Shown here in pieces: positions 32,548-44,301 of a stretch of 64,000 nt of DNA. Numbering within the stretch: position 1 is the stretch's first letter; every line of letters begins with the position of its first letter. The DNA comes from Monocercomonoides exilis (taxonomy: Eukaryota > Preaxostyla > Oxymonadida > Polymastigidae): NCBI GenBank assembly GCA_001643675.2, contig LSRY02000003.1, forward strand, positions 1,478,001 to 1,542,000. The letters run 5' to 3'. The position numbers were made by a program, and so were the translations under genes. Below the pieces are notes generated by a model that saw only the letters and a program-made list of their open reading frames with translations, was not told the DNA's origin and did no database searches.

Positions 32548-32868
32548 TTATACAGCCGAAGGAAAAAAATTACAAATTAAAATTGGAAGGACATAGATTG
32601 GAAAATGAAGGCAGGCAAGAAAACTCACACAAAGCCAGAGAAGATATTTATCGTCTGGAGTTAGAGCGAAATTGACTTCATCTTTTGAGGAAGGCATATC
32701 AATCATTTTGTGGAATCTTTCTGAAGCCTCATGGCTTCTGTGGGATTTTTGCCTTAATCCAACGGAATGAGCAGATGAAAGCAACTGCAGCTTTTTCCAT
32801 TTCTGAATTGATCTTTTCACATATTCCTCATCTAATTCATCTGATGCAAGACCAGAACGATTATTCAT
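32548..32868 (-). CDS. Unknown protein, probable first exon, left copy
   Basis: Opens MNNRSGLASDELDEEYVKR, then SIQKWKKLQLLSSAHSV and ALTPDDKYLLWLC. A GTGAGT donor directly follows LLWLC, so the coding part probably ends near 32640 and the rest of the frame is intron. The 3' exon was not found; the palindrome ends here. Charged helical composition; no family recognised. Confidence 0.4.
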   Translation of the reverse strand: MNNRSGLASDELDEEYVKRSIQKWKKLQLLSSAHSVGLRQKSHRSHEASERFHKMIDMPSSKDEVNFALTPDDKYLLWLCVSFLACLHFPIYVLPILICNFFPSAV

Positions 32869-32918
32869 TCATCATCAGCATAACTTCTTCATCTTCTCAT
32901 TTCAACTCAACTTTTTAA

Positions 32919-34177
32919 GAAACCCTGTTCCATCTGTTTCCATCACTTGAGAACGGAGAGCTTTCACAGCTGGTTGATCTTTCTGATCCGAATGTGGATG
33001 TTGTGTTTGTGTCATAAGAGGAGCTGTTGCATGACACGAAAGCCTATTTCAAAAAGCTTCTTGTTTCCAGGGCAGCGCAGCAGTCGTCTCTTCGCTCAGC
33101 GCCTTCGTCTTCTTCGTCTGCTAAAGAATTCCGGAGGCGGAGAAGCGAAGAGAAGAAAGTGACAGGAGATGATAAGCCATCATCAGCACCTGCGATTGAC
33201 CCTTCGGATGCGTCGGCTGTGGCTGCGTCATACACGTCTGCAGGAGCGATGGATGATATCGAGAGGCGGCTGCGGATTGTGGTGCCAGAGGCGGCTGGGG
33301 TGTATGGGCGGCACATGCCGCTGTCGCTGCAGCAGCTGCTGTCGCCACGGGCGCTGCAGACGCTTCGAATGATTTGTTGTGGCTCGGCGGGCGGTGCTGT
33401 ATGGGGGTGTTGTGTGTGCACACGATGTGGCGCTTTCGACGATGCTTTCGGTTCCGCTGGTGGCACCGCTTCCGTCGCTTGCAGCGTCTGTGGGAACGAA
33501 ATCGGGGAGCAAGCGGATCTTTGCAGCGCCAGACGCGAATGCTTTCCCGTCGATCTACGATCTGTTTGACCCGTCGCTGCAGATATGGAGATCACAACAG
33601 TCGAGGCGTGTGGAGGTGAAACTGGACGACGAAATGATGGGGCGAGGGATTGAAGTGCGTGAAGTGGATAAGAGAATGGATGCGGTTTGGTTGAGGATGG
33701 AGGATATGGTTCTGTTGCCTGAGGAGATTGTGCTGGTGGTGCTGGAGGAGCGGGAAGAGGCAGAGGAAGGTGATGTGAATGAAGTGAAAGGCGGGTATCC
33801 GGCAGCGCACAGAGAGTTTGTGGAGAGAATCAAAGAGAACCGGGGGAAGCTGGAAGAAGCGATGGCGCCACTGGTTGTGGAGGCGCTTGGGATGAGTGGG
33901 CTGAGGTTTGTGAAGGCGGAGACATGGACAGAGATTTTTTTCAGAGAGGCGCCTTTCACAAATGCTGAACAATGCTTTCACTTTGCGTGCCTGCTGTGCA
34001 ACATTGGAATACACGAGAAATAAGAATGTTACAGCAGGAAAAGAATATGAGTGTTTGAGTATTTCTTCAGTGAAAAGTCGAATTGAAATGACTGAAGATG
34101 TGGAGCAGTTGTAAATATCAGTTGATCATTTGACAGTAATTGAGGAAAAAGGCAAATTCGATGAAGAAGTTGGGTGA
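32919..34177 (+). pseudogene. IQCH: IQCH-like (IQ motif/ATP-grasp) protein, decayed, left copy
   Basis: GC-richer than its surroundings. It reads FHLFPSLENGELSQLVDL, SDPNVDVVFVS, a TAA, EELLHDTKAYFKKLLVS, RRLRIVVPEAAGVYG and LLSPRALQTLRM. After a frameshift near 33370 come RRAVLYGGVVCAHDVALS, TKSGSKRIF and SIYDLFDPSLQ. IQCH proteins carry the same VPE, SP.L, GG...DD.A and TKSGSKRIF order ahead of their ATP-grasp region. After another frame change near 34000, SVKSRIEMTEDVEQL, a TAA and ISVDHLTVIEEKGKF follow. All nonsense codons noticed are TAA. It is a pseudogene under the standard code. A 183-residue antisense ORF here is a shadow. Confidence 0.55.
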
Positions 34178-34557
34178 GAAAATTGTTTGTTTTGTGTTGA
34201 GTGAAAAGAATAAGAAGAAGGGAAAAAGAAGGAGAGAAGAAGAGGGAAGTGAGTTGGCTGACATAGCTTGTTAGTGATATGGAAAGCTTTTGTGTATTCC
34301 ATAATGTGATGCAGAGCGAGAGAGAATGGGTTGAGCGGATGTTGGCCAATGCAGCAACAGCCGTGGCGACGATGGAGTTGTGAAAGAATTCAATGAAAAT
34401 ACACATTTTCTTTGCTTTTCTCTGCGCTTGTGCTTTGTTGCGGCCAGAAGGGTTGCTTGTGTGTGAAGTGTGTTTCCTCGAAATTTCTGTTTTTTGAGAC
34501 AAATAATGAAAATAACAAATATTTTTTAATTTAATTTAATTTTATTTATTTTTCCTT

Positions 34558-35041
34558 ATGTGTGAAATTTCTTTATTGAAGGAAAAAGCCTTTTTATTTT
34601 ATAACATATATTTTCTTCTGTATTGTTTGGTTTATGCCAGATTCCTTTCCAGAGAAGCATTCAAGAAGCGCATCAAGGCTTGCCAGCAGGTTTATGAAAA
34701 GGCGAAAGAAGCAGAAACCGAGTTGAGTGGGATCATCTGCTGGCCTTCTCTTTGGGCCATGCTTCGATGGGCAGTCTTCTTCCACGATGGCAGGGCTGAT
34801 TGGAGAAGGTGGGCAGAGGGGATGGGCGAGATGCATCTGATTGAAGGGATCTGCTCTTCAAGCAGGATCGGTGTGGAACAGGAATGAAAGCTGGGCAAAT
34901 GGAAGTGAATATGGAGAAATTTACGGAAGGACAGAAGGAATGAAGGAACGAATGGCGATAGGCGACAGACGAAAGGGAAAAAAGAAAAGGAAGGAGCCAG
35001 CGAAGATCATTCAACTGAAGAAGAACGAAGAAGAGGACTGA
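34558..35041 (+). pseudogene. Unidentified coding-like segment
   Basis: SREAFKKRIKACQQVYEKAK then EAETELSGIICWPSLWAM in one frame. After TGA, SVWNRNESWANGSEYGEIY and KKKRKEPAKIIQLKKNEEED appear in another. It follows the IQCH-like remnant on the same strand after AT-rich sequence and might be a further exon of it or a separate gene. Mirror at 59188-59671. Confidence 0.3.
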
Positions 35042-35603
35042 AAGCAGACGGCGGGTGGGCTTGGAGTTGCATGTTCAGCGCATTGGCAGCTGGTGTGTGC
35101 TGTTTGTGTGCTTTCGGAATGGTTGGCGGAGTGAAACGGTTGTGCACTGCGGGAAGTGGGTGATTGCGCCTTCTTTCCTCGGAAGCAGCCTTTTTTCCTG
35201 TGGGAATTTGCAGTTTCAGCAGTGCGCGTTGCTTGGAATGTGGATGCTTCTGGAGGTGGGAGGGGAGCAGAATCAGATGGCGGTGGACTGTTTGTGGGGG
35301 TTTCTGGCCAAAAAAAAAAAGCAGCCGGGGCAAAGTGTGGAAGTGTCTTTTTTTTCAGAGGAGGCGCAGATGGAATAGAGAGCGGGTTGCATGAGTGTAG
35401 GAGAGGATTGAAAATCAAAAGGAAAGAGAAGCAGAAATGGCAAAGCAGATGCGGGGGTTGGGGCAGGCATTTCTTCTCTGAGCTTGCCGGCATGCAGCGG
35501 CCGTGGATGTTCGTTGGGAGAACAAGCAAAAAGAGGGATGAAGAAAGATGGAAGAAGAAGAAGACGAAGAAGAAGAGGTTTGAAGCAATGGCAAATATTA
35601 TGA

Positions 35604-35657
35604 TTATTTATTTATTTATTTATTCATTTATTTGTTTGTTTGTTCATTCATTCATTT
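35604..35657. repeat. (ATTT)n / (GTTT)n microsatellite
   Basis: Imperfect tetranucleotide run, mirrored at 58571-58624. Confidence 0.8.
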
Positions 35658-36150
35658 TTGCCGAATGCAGATGTCGATTGCTCATTTCTGTCGAGCGTGC
35701 GATCCAAAAAGGAATATGACAGAGGTCAATTAATCCGTTGTGTGTTCCATTTGTTTAATTCCAGCGTTATTAAACAATATCTCATTTTTTCTTTTTCTTT
35801 TTCCTTTTTTTTTTTTTTTGAAAATGATAACCCCTTTTGACGATCCCTTTGGCTTCATAGAAATATTCAAAGGCTTCGAAATGAAGAAATAAAAGCGGAG
35901 ATTTCCAGAGTCCTCTAATTATGAAGTCTAACGCCAAGGGTGCATCTGTTACCCATTTGCAACGATGCACAAAGATGGAGCAGCAAATGAAGATACCAAG
36001 GCAGTCGATCTTAATTTCTTTTTGCCTCAACGATTTTTCGATCAAAGAAATGACGGGCTATTGGGCAAAGAGGGGGGGAAAAATGAACGGTGCAAATTTG
36101 GGTTGCTTGCTCACAAGGCATATCGAGTCTTGAGCATTTGCTGGAGACAG

Positions 36151-36176
36151 AAACGAAACGAAACGAAACGAAAAGG
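36151..36176. repeat. (CGAAA)n microsatellite
   Basis: Five-base units AAACG/CGAAA, mirrored near 58051-58074. Confidence 0.7.
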
Positions 36177-36213
36177 GGAAAAAAATAAATAAATAGAAAA
36201 AGGAAAAAGGAAA

Positions 36214-36986
36214 TTGAAGATTATGAAGTATTTTTGCCTGGTGGCGGAGCAACAGCCAGAATATTACGTTGATTTTTGTTTCATGAAAAGGGTGTGGATG
36301 CAGTTGATGAGATGGAGAAGGCACTCACGACTGAATGCAAATGCCAATTCTGTTGAACGAGCGTATCGCCTTGCTGCTTTCAGACAGTTTTGGTATTTCT
36401 CTGTGCAAGCTAAAAAGCCGGAGTTGCTCAAAGGCATTGCAGATGAGCCGGGGTGCTGTAATTTAGCAAGAAGGTGGTTGCAATGCTTTTCACCGAAATG
36501 GAAGCTTATGTGCGGCTGTAAAAGGATCATCATACCCAAAAGCCATCGTGTCATCTCGGCCTTTGCTGTTTTGGCTGTCGGGGGGAGCATGTTGTGAACC
36601 ACGAAATTTCATGCCTGTTTGAGGGCAAGTGCAATGCTGCCGAGACGCAACATACGAGGAGCATTGTCCAGGAAAGCATTGACCAGATGATGCATGCGAA
36701 TGGAAAAGGGCATCTGGGCAATCAGAAAGAACGCAAGCGGAACAAGCGGAAGGAGGTGTGGATGCTGAGGTTAGATTTGTGTGACATAATTATTAATTTT
36801 AAGTTTCAGGGTTCGTGTTTAAGGGCTTGCAGCTGGTTTATTCAAATTGATGCGATATTGTTTCATTTGCTACACTTTTTTCCCCCCTGGAAAGTTCGAT
36901 CAAAGGCAGAAACAATTATAAAGAGGGTTGCATGGAAGATTGGGCAAGGGCTGTGCCATTTTCGTTCTGATGAAATTCCTGTTTGA
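36214..36986 (+). pseudogene. Unidentified coding-like segment
   Basis: Frame 1 (36214-36597): CLVAEQQPEYYVDFCFMKR, SVERAYRLAAFRQFWYFSV, ARRWLQCFSPKWKLMCGC. A second frame (36594-36986) continues with ISCLFEGKCNAAETQHTR and SKAETIIKRVAWKIGQGL. The right-arm copy (57243-58015) has one A fewer near GGATCATCATACCC, which changes the end of frame 1. Not recognised. Confidence 0.3.
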
Positions 36987-37512
36987 AGCATTGGCACATG
37001 GTCAATGCAGTTATTATATATTTTTTTGGTGGGAAAGAAGCATCACTCGCTGGAAATGGTTTTATTTTACAAGAGATTCGTGCCATTGAAAGAAAACTGC
37101 AGCTCTGAAGAAAACGCTTTTGCTGCTGTCTTCATCATTGCCATTGCCACTGCTATTGCCATTGCCACTGTTGTTTCGTTTTGGGGGAAATGAAATGCAG
37201 ATTTTCCTGTGCATTATTCTTTTTCCCCCTCTTTATGCACCAAATGCGTTATTGCGAATTTTTAACGAGCAATTGAGCACACATTGGAACTGCATGTTGA
37301 TGGCACAGCCAATCAAGAGATCATTTATCTGTCTGAAGACTTTTGACATGTTCTGCTCATGATGATGCCAAGCAAACACAAATGAAATGCCAAAAACTCT
37401 GCGATTTACCAGCTGGAAGCAGCCAATCCTTAAAATGCGAACTTCAAAGATGAGAGCGCGAATTCTACACAGCCAAAAAGCTAAGTGCTCGGCATAAAGC
37501 AAACTCCGCTGT

Positions 37513-38480
37513 TTGTTTTACGCAGCCATCAGAGAAACTCTTTTTTTTTCTTTAGAAAAAAGGTTTATAATGTTCATGAGCTTTGCTGTTAGCTTTTCTG
37601 ATTTCGGAATCGCAGTGTCAAGTCTGTATCTAGTTTTGCCAAGCTTAATTGCCTCGTTTTTGAAGTCAACTGAGCCCGTGGCTGTTAGATTCGGCTGCCT
37701 CAAGCAAAAAGTGGCTAACGAACTTTGTAATGAGCTTGAGAAGAGAACAAAGCCCAGCTGCAATTAGAAACGCAATTCATCGCAATATTGCGGAAAGCAG
37801 GACATTGGGCAATCTTCGCATCTGGCCATTCCCCATCAAAAATCCTTTGCTCTGCAGACTCGATTTCGCATCCCGCAAACAGGACGTGAAGCGTCAAACG
37901 CTCGCGCTGAATCAAACACGCCGATGCCACAGCAGTCTTTCTTGGTGCACTTTTTGCTGTTCTGTTCGTCAGCTCAGACGTCTTCCGCTGCATGCAGTCC
38001 TTTTATATTATCTTCATTATCCTCAAAATCGGGCAAGGGCGATAGAGAATCTCAGTTGCTTTCATTTACCGATGAATAATCGGAATATGTTATGGCAATG
38101 GCAAAGACTAAAGTCGATGAAGTGCCAGAATTGATAAAAAAAGTCGTCTGAACGAAGTGCGATTCAAAAAGTTTTTATTCGAAAGACAATGTAATGCAAT
38201 GAGTCGGATTTTGAAGAGAGAAAAAAACCATGGCCCCTGCTCTTCAAACGAGCGAAGCGCCCTCATTTGCGACTCAGAACAAGAAACGAGCATCGGGGGG
38301 TTCTGTCCATTTCAAAATGAAAATTGTGATTTCTTTATCATTTCTTGTTCTGTGAACCAGCATGAACAGCGAAGCCAACAAATCCACAATCAGCTTCTCG
38401 AGTTGCAGCGAAAATACCAACACATTTGCTGGACTTGCATTGGCAAGGTGGTTGGGCTCAGTTTCTCATCCTCGTGAGGG
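37513..38480. pseudogene. Unidentified coding-like block, strand uncertain
   Basis: Plus segments include PSLIASFLKSTEPVAVRF, LKQKVANELCNELEKR and NQHEQRSQQIHNQLLELQR. Minus segments include QRERLTLHVLFAGCEIES and EQRIFDGEWPDAKIAQCP. Both look protein-like, so two decayed genes may overlap or one strand is a shadow. Mirror at 55749-56716. Confidence 0.25.
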
Positions 38481-39311
38481 CTGTTCCTGCGCCACAGGTA
38501 TCAATTGTTGGGGTGTGCGAAATGGATTACGATGCTCATTTCTGTGTTCTTGCTTCTCATTCTTTTTCACCAGCCTTCTTCGACGAACAACAAAAAATTG
38601 TCATTTCCATTTCATTCAAATTCTCATCGAATTCAGGGCCAAGCGTCATCTTTTATTTTCTTTTCGGAAGCACAAAAGGATTATTTATTCTATCGCAGAA
38701 TATCAGCTGAAATTATATGTCAACGGAAGTGATTCAATATCAAATTAAGAAAAGCCGATCATCGGGTGCACAATCCATGAAGGTTGAATCTGACTTTTTT
38801 TCATTTGGAAGCTGAAAGAATTCACAGAAAACAAAAGGAGCAGGGCAGAAGACGTTATTTGGAACGAACGATTATGTGGATGATCTTCGAGAGGTTGCAT
38901 TATTACATGCGCCTTCAACATATCACAGAAGATGAAACAAAAAGAGAAAGCGGTTGTTTTAGGAAGATCAATAATCGAAGGATAATTCTATGAAATAAGT
39001 GCGTCTGCAGCGCTCAAAAAAGGAGAAATGGGAATGGCAAAAGAAATTGAAAGTTTTGAAGAGCTTTCTGATATGCTTGAAGAAATGCATTTTGAAGAGA
39101 AGAATAATAGAAAGCATTCCTAAAAGCAACAAGCGGAATTTGCATTTGATGAAAAGAAAAAATTAGATGAAGAAATGACAAAGAAATATGTTTAATGCGA
39201 TCCGATGTGAGACTTCTCAAAAGAAAAGTGATGATATGTTCTCTTGTTGAAAAGAAGATGAAAATTCATGAATGCAAAGTGAAATGAAAAGCCATCAGAA
39301 TTAGAAGAAAT
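38481..39311 (+). pseudogene. Coiled-coil spacer remnant plus antisense fragment
   Basis: Plus: NYMSTEVIQYQIKKSRSSG, then after a poly-T slip FFHLEAERIHRKQKEQGRRR, MIFERLHYYMRLQHITEDE, and in another frame FYEISASAALKKGEMGMAK, SFEELSDMLEEMHFEEK and KQQAEFAFDEKKKLDEE with TAA between. Minus: a TLGPEFDENLNEMEMTIF frame (better seen at 55574-55756 plus). Same composition as the 13.0-13.6 kb spacer. Confidence 0.4.
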
Positions 39312-40534
39312 TTATATGAGAATTAGAAAAATAATATCGCATACAGTGAATTTTGTATCGACCGCGCAGAATGTGAGAGTGTTTGTGGGAGTGAAAGTGG
39401 AGATGAGAAGAGAGGGGGAGGCATCGCTGAAGGGAGCAATGCATCCGAGAGCATACTCCACTGTGGCGCATGGGCTTTGCTGTGCTTTGCCACAGGCATC
39501 AACATCACTTCCATTGCTGGCAACGATTTTGTTCTGGCTGATGATTGGAAGCCAGCCATTATATTCAGCGTTTTCAGCTGTATTGTTGTTCCACACTCTT
39601 TTTGATTCTGTTGTTGAACCGCATTGCTGGAATGGAGATTGAGTGATGCTGCTGCCATTGAAAAACACATCATTGCCCCTGCCATTTTCTGCTGTATTTC
39701 CATCGAAAAAGCAGAATGCGATGAATTTTACTCCATTCATCCAATCATATGTTCTTGTGCAGCACAGCGCGGCACCACCGTAGATAGTTGGATTTTCGAC
39801 TTTATTGCCGATGAACTGACACTCGTGGAGCAAGCACTGATTTGGTTTTTGTGGCGGAAGCCAATTGAATGTTACTGCTCCAGCCGCATCACCACCAGTA
39901 TTTGCAACACATACACAATTTTTGAACAAAAATTTTGCATCTGGTGGCATGTCGTCAAGGGCAAAAAACCAACCAGTTCCGCACCAGTTTGTTATTGAAC
40001 AACTTTCCACTCTGTTTTCTGAGAATATCCAATCAGAATTTGATTGTGGCCAAGCTATACAATTCGCTCCGCCATGGGCAGCTGTACAATTTGAGAAATT
40101 GGATTTTATGATATCAATTTTTAACAAATTTCCGCAAAACAACGCTCCTGCATGATCGCTTGTTGAGCAATTGAAAAAGAACAAGAAGTGATTGTGAGAT
40201 TTGCGTTTGTGCACTCGACATGAAGTGCTCCGCCCCAATCACTTCCACTATTTGAATCATTCCATTCGCACCATTCAAAGCGATGACTGTTAACATCAAA
40301 GGAATCCAGTCTTCCAGGTTTAGCTCTTTGAGATTCAGTTCCAACATGCACAACAGCAGCATTTGGTGAAGAGCGTGTTTGGTGGAGAAAAGAAACATTG
40401 AAGGTAGAGAGAGAAGTGGATGGGCTGTTGAGGTTGGGAAGGATGGAACCATCGATAGGGTTGTGGGTGTGGAGGAAGAGGGTTGAGTGGACAGAGAGGG
40501 GTGAGACGGAGGATTTTATTTGCCCGAAGAACAC
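39312..40534 (-). pseudogene. Pmp-like surface protein D, left copy with one-base frameshift
   Basis: Two frames split near 40174, where an A/T run is one base shorter (5 versus 6) than in the right-arm copy 53688-54911. Upstream half: HNPIDGS, FEWCEWNDS, GGALHVEC, LTITSCSF. Downstream half: AGALFC, FSENRVESC, FIGNK, FDGNTAENGRGND and a DACGKAQQSPC linker, ending after CAVDTKFTV. The lesion is in a homopolymer, so a sequencing or assembly error is plausible. Confidence 0.65.
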
Positions 40535-41469
40535 GCAAAAATGGAAGAAGAAAACAAGAAAAAATGATTTCAGCTAACATCTCCATTGTTGTTGGTTTTT
40601 ATTTATTTTCACAATCCACAGTGTCCAATCATTTCTTCAATTCAGTCATCGTTGCCTTCTTCTTCACCTTCTTCACCTTCTTCTTTGTTTCTTGATCTCA
40701 TTTCGAGTTGAAACAGAGCATCGACCTTCAAATGCCTTTATGTCATTCTATTTGGCAGAGCCGCCATGTGATCCAAAAATTATTACATTCATATTTCTTC
40801 CTCTCAACGACCGTTCACCAAATGCGCCTTCATTTCATTTTTCATTCATTATTCTGATGAGAAAAAAGCCATCTGGACGATTCATTTCATTCAAATTGAC
40901 TTCTTCTTCTTCGATTAGAAACAAAAAATGTTTTTGCATTCGTTTCATTCAACTTTCGTCAAATTCAGGGATAAGCCTCGTCTTTTATTTTCTTTTCGGA
41001 AGCACAAAAGGATTATTCATTCTATTACAAAATGTAGCCAAATTTAAATAGCAATAGAGGTGATTTCGAGTCGAAAAAAGCTGATCAGTCGGAGCGAAAT
41101 CAAAAAAGGAGGACGATTTTGCCTTTTTTTATTTGGAAGCTGAAAGAGGCGCAGATAAAAAAGAAAGAGTATTAGAGCAATTCTTTTATGAAATGAATGA
41201 GCTCAAAAATAGCGTTCGGCAGGTTACACAACGTCACACGCCTTCAATATGTCGGAGAAGATGAAACGATGAGGGAAACATATTTATTTGAAAAGGCATA
41301 TTTAATGGATAATTCTATGAAAGAAGAGAATAAATTCCCGACAAGCAATGTTGATTTCATCAAATGCACATATGAGATGTTTTCTTCTATTTTGTGTGCC
41401 TTCTCTTCAAATATCTTCGACTTTGCCTTCATTTGTACATAAATTCACAATTTGTCTGCTCATTCAATA
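40535..41469. other. Spacer with LIEEG-type (minus) and coiled-coil (plus) remnants
   Basis: Minus near 40680-40960: HFLFLIEEEEVNLNEMNR, SLRGRNMNVIIFGSHGGSA, with TGA and TAG. Plus near 41120-41260: FYLEAERGADKKERVLEQ, FFYEMNELKNSVRQVTQ. It also holds the signal sequence of the preceding copy (MEMLAEIIFSCFLLPFLRV, 40586 downward) in a frame offset from its body. Confidence 0.45.
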
Positions 41470-43714
41470 TTATTTACCAACTTTCTTCACCTTCTTCAGA
41501 AAGCCCATTGCATTGCGTGTGCTCTTGCAGGGCATCTTTGATAGCCAACAACGCATTGCTTTGATGCCAAGTATGTTTTCCATATGTTCGTCATAAGCTG
41601 AATGCCCGTTGAGAAATATGAACAAATCGACATTCCAATCACCGAATGCTTCTGTTCTGTCATGTCCAACAACCGAGTTGTCTTTCTGAGTGATGTTTCC
41701 CATGAAGGCGAACAAGGGCTCTTTCACAGAAGCGACAAATGATTCACACACAAAATACACATCTCTTCCGACACTGGCCTTGTTGGCTGAAAACACGATA
41801 TTGGTGATGGAAAAGGTTGTGGATGACACTTCTGAATCATCGTTGTACTCGATCATGAGAGCACCGCCTCTTCCTCCAGAACTTGTATCATCGCTCACAG
41901 AGCAGCTGGAGAAGGTGGAGTTCCTCACAGAAAATGTGTTGGCAGTGGAAGATGAGGCGAATGAGATGCACCCGCCATTGGTGGCAGTTTGTTGGCTCAA
42001 CTGTTCTGAGTTGATACTGGTGATGGTGCAGTTGGCGAGGGAGAGGGAGAGGGCAGGGGAGGTGGCAGAGGAGAGGACACAACTGGTGGGGGTGGTAGTG
42101 GAGGTGATGCCGGTGATGTTGGAGGAGTTGAGGGTGAGAGGATTTGTGAGGGAGGTGAGGTGGAAGATGCTTTGGCTGTTGAGGGGGGAGACTGGTGATT
42201 GCTGTGTGGTTGAGGGAGAGGGAGCCAGCAGTGAGGAAGAAGAGGGGTGTTTTGATTGTTATGGAGGTTGTTCCGGTGATGGTGGTTGTGTTGAGGTTGA
42301 GGGAAGGGGAGTTACCGGAGAGGTGGAAGAGGATGGGGGTGATGGGGTTTGATGAGTTGTGGGCGATGGCGAGGGCAGAGACTGTGAGGGAGCCCTGTGT
42401 TTGTTGGAAGAGGGCAGACGAGGCAGATGGATCTAGTGAAGAAGATGTTGATAATGATGAAAATGATGAAAATGATGAAAGAGATGATGTTGATTGTGAT
42501 GAGTGTGAATGTGAGTTTTGTGGTTGAGGAATGCCACTGGAGGCGATGGTGGTGGCAGTTGTGCCATTTCCAGTGATTTTAGTGTCAACCGCGCTGAAAG
42601 TGAGTGTTTGAGAAGGAACAAATATTGAGGTGAGGAGGGTGAGGGAGGCGTCTTGGAGGAGGGAAATGAATCCGGTGAGGGCATACTCGATGGTGGCACA
42701 TGGGGTTTGTTGGGGTCTGCCACAGGCATCAGCATCAGTTCCATTGCTGGCAACGATTTTGTTCTGGGCGATGAGGGGGAGCCAGCCATTATACACAGCG
42801 TTATCATCTTGTCCATTATTATACACTCTTTTTGTTGGAGTTGTTGAGCCACAATTCTCGAATGGAGATTGAGTGATATCACTTCCGTAAAAGAACACAT
42901 CGTTTCCCCTTCCATTAGTTGCAGTGTTGCCATCGAAGAAGCAGAATGTGATGAATTTTACTCCATCCATCCATGAAAAAGGAGGATAAAAACACATTGC
43001 AGCACCTCCATATGTCGAAGAAGCAGTCAATTTGTTATTAATGAACTGGCACTCATTGATTGAAAATTGACTTGGTTTATTTTGTGGAGGATTATAAAAT
43101 GTTAAAGAACCAGCAGAATCTTTTCCAGAATTTGAGATGCACTTGCATTTGGAAAACAGGAATTGAGCATCTGAGGGCATGTAATAGAGGGAAAAGTACC
43201 AACCAGTTCCACACCAATCTGTTATTGAGCAACTTTCCACTCTGTTATCTGAGAATGTCCAAACAGAATTAGGTTGATTGCAATACAAATAAGCAGCTCC
43301 TGCATGAGCAGCTGAACAGCTTGTGAAATTGGATTTTGCGATATCAACTTTTAACAAATAATCGCAATATAACGCTCCTCCATGATTCGTATTTGAACAA
43401 TTATCGAATGAGCAAGAAGTAATCGTGAGATTTGCATTTGTACAACTAACATAAAGTGCACCGCCAACACTTGATCCACTGCTTGAATCATTCCATTCAC
43501 ACCACTCAAATTGATAGCTATTCAAAGCAGTAAAGGACAATCTACTTAATTCTTTTCTTTGAGATTCAGATCCAATATATTCAACAGGATCATTTGGTGA
43601 AGAGTGTGTTTGGTGGAGAAAAGAAGCATTGAAGGCAGAGAGAGAAGTGGATGGGCTGTTGAGGTTGGGAAGGATGGCACCATTGATGGGATTGTGAGTG
43701 TGGAGGAAGATGGT
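41470..43714 (-). pseudogene. Pmp-like surface protein E, left copy with one-base frameshift
   Basis: Same organisation as 50511-52754. A G/C run near 42186 has six bases instead of five, shifting the frame after LNHTAITSLP; the C-terminal part is intact in the other frame (41470-42000). Otherwise it is essentially identical to the right-arm copy. Homopolymer indel: real lesion or assembly error. Confidence 0.65.
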
Positions 43715-44301
43715 TTAATAGAAGTATTTCACTTGCAAGAAAAACACACAAAAATGAAAGAAGAAAACCAGAAAAAATGATTTCTCCGAAACTCTCTGTT
43801 TTTATTTGTTATCATTTGCCCTCACAATTTAGCAATTTATTGTCTCATTCATTGACCTTCTTCTTCTCCTTCTCCTTCAAACATATCAACAACATGTCAC
43901 ACAATTTCTTCTTCGACTTTATCATTCACTTCCCAATTTTTAATTCTTCATCAATTGCTTCAGCCGCAGAGATGATAAGAGAAACGAAGAAGAAACGAAA
44001 AAATTTTGCAGTTGAAGGAAAAACTTTCAAATAAAATTTAGAGGAAGAAGAATGAGAGAAGAGGCGAAAAAGAAAGCAAATGAAGAGTCTATTTTGAAAG
44101 AGGATTCAGAAAGAAAATGGATTAGAAGGATTATGCAAATTTTTTGAATGAAAAGACGAAGATGGAAGGAGAGAAGATTCGGGTTGGAAATTAAATTTGA
44201 GAAGAGAAGGAATCAGCAATTAACGCAAAGAAAAGCATTTGGATAAACAGAGGATAAATTTGAATAAAGAAACAACAACAAACAAGGCAGGGAGATGCAA
44301 T
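43715..44301 (-). other. Spacer with acidic ORF remnant
   Basis: Minus near 43830-43990: AEAIDEELKI, then NDKVEEEIV-stop and HVVDMFEGEGEEEGQ, the acidic family upstream of gene E. The remainder is purine-rich with no gene. The tail of gene F is antisense to it. Confidence 0.4.

Larger units (their letters stand above)
35042..36213. other. Unresolved block with simple repeats
   Basis: All frames contain short open stretches and none is convincing. It includes an A-tract near 35310 whose length differs between the arms, an (ATTT)n run at 35604-35657 and a T-run near 35810. A cluster of substitutions versus the right arm lies near 35230-35250. Confidence 0.4.

Noticed and set aside
33044-33595. 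183-aa minus ORF opposite the IQCH-like region (mirror 60634-61185)
   Set aside because: GC-rich coding DNA commonly leaves the antisense open; the plus frame carries the recognisable family motifs.
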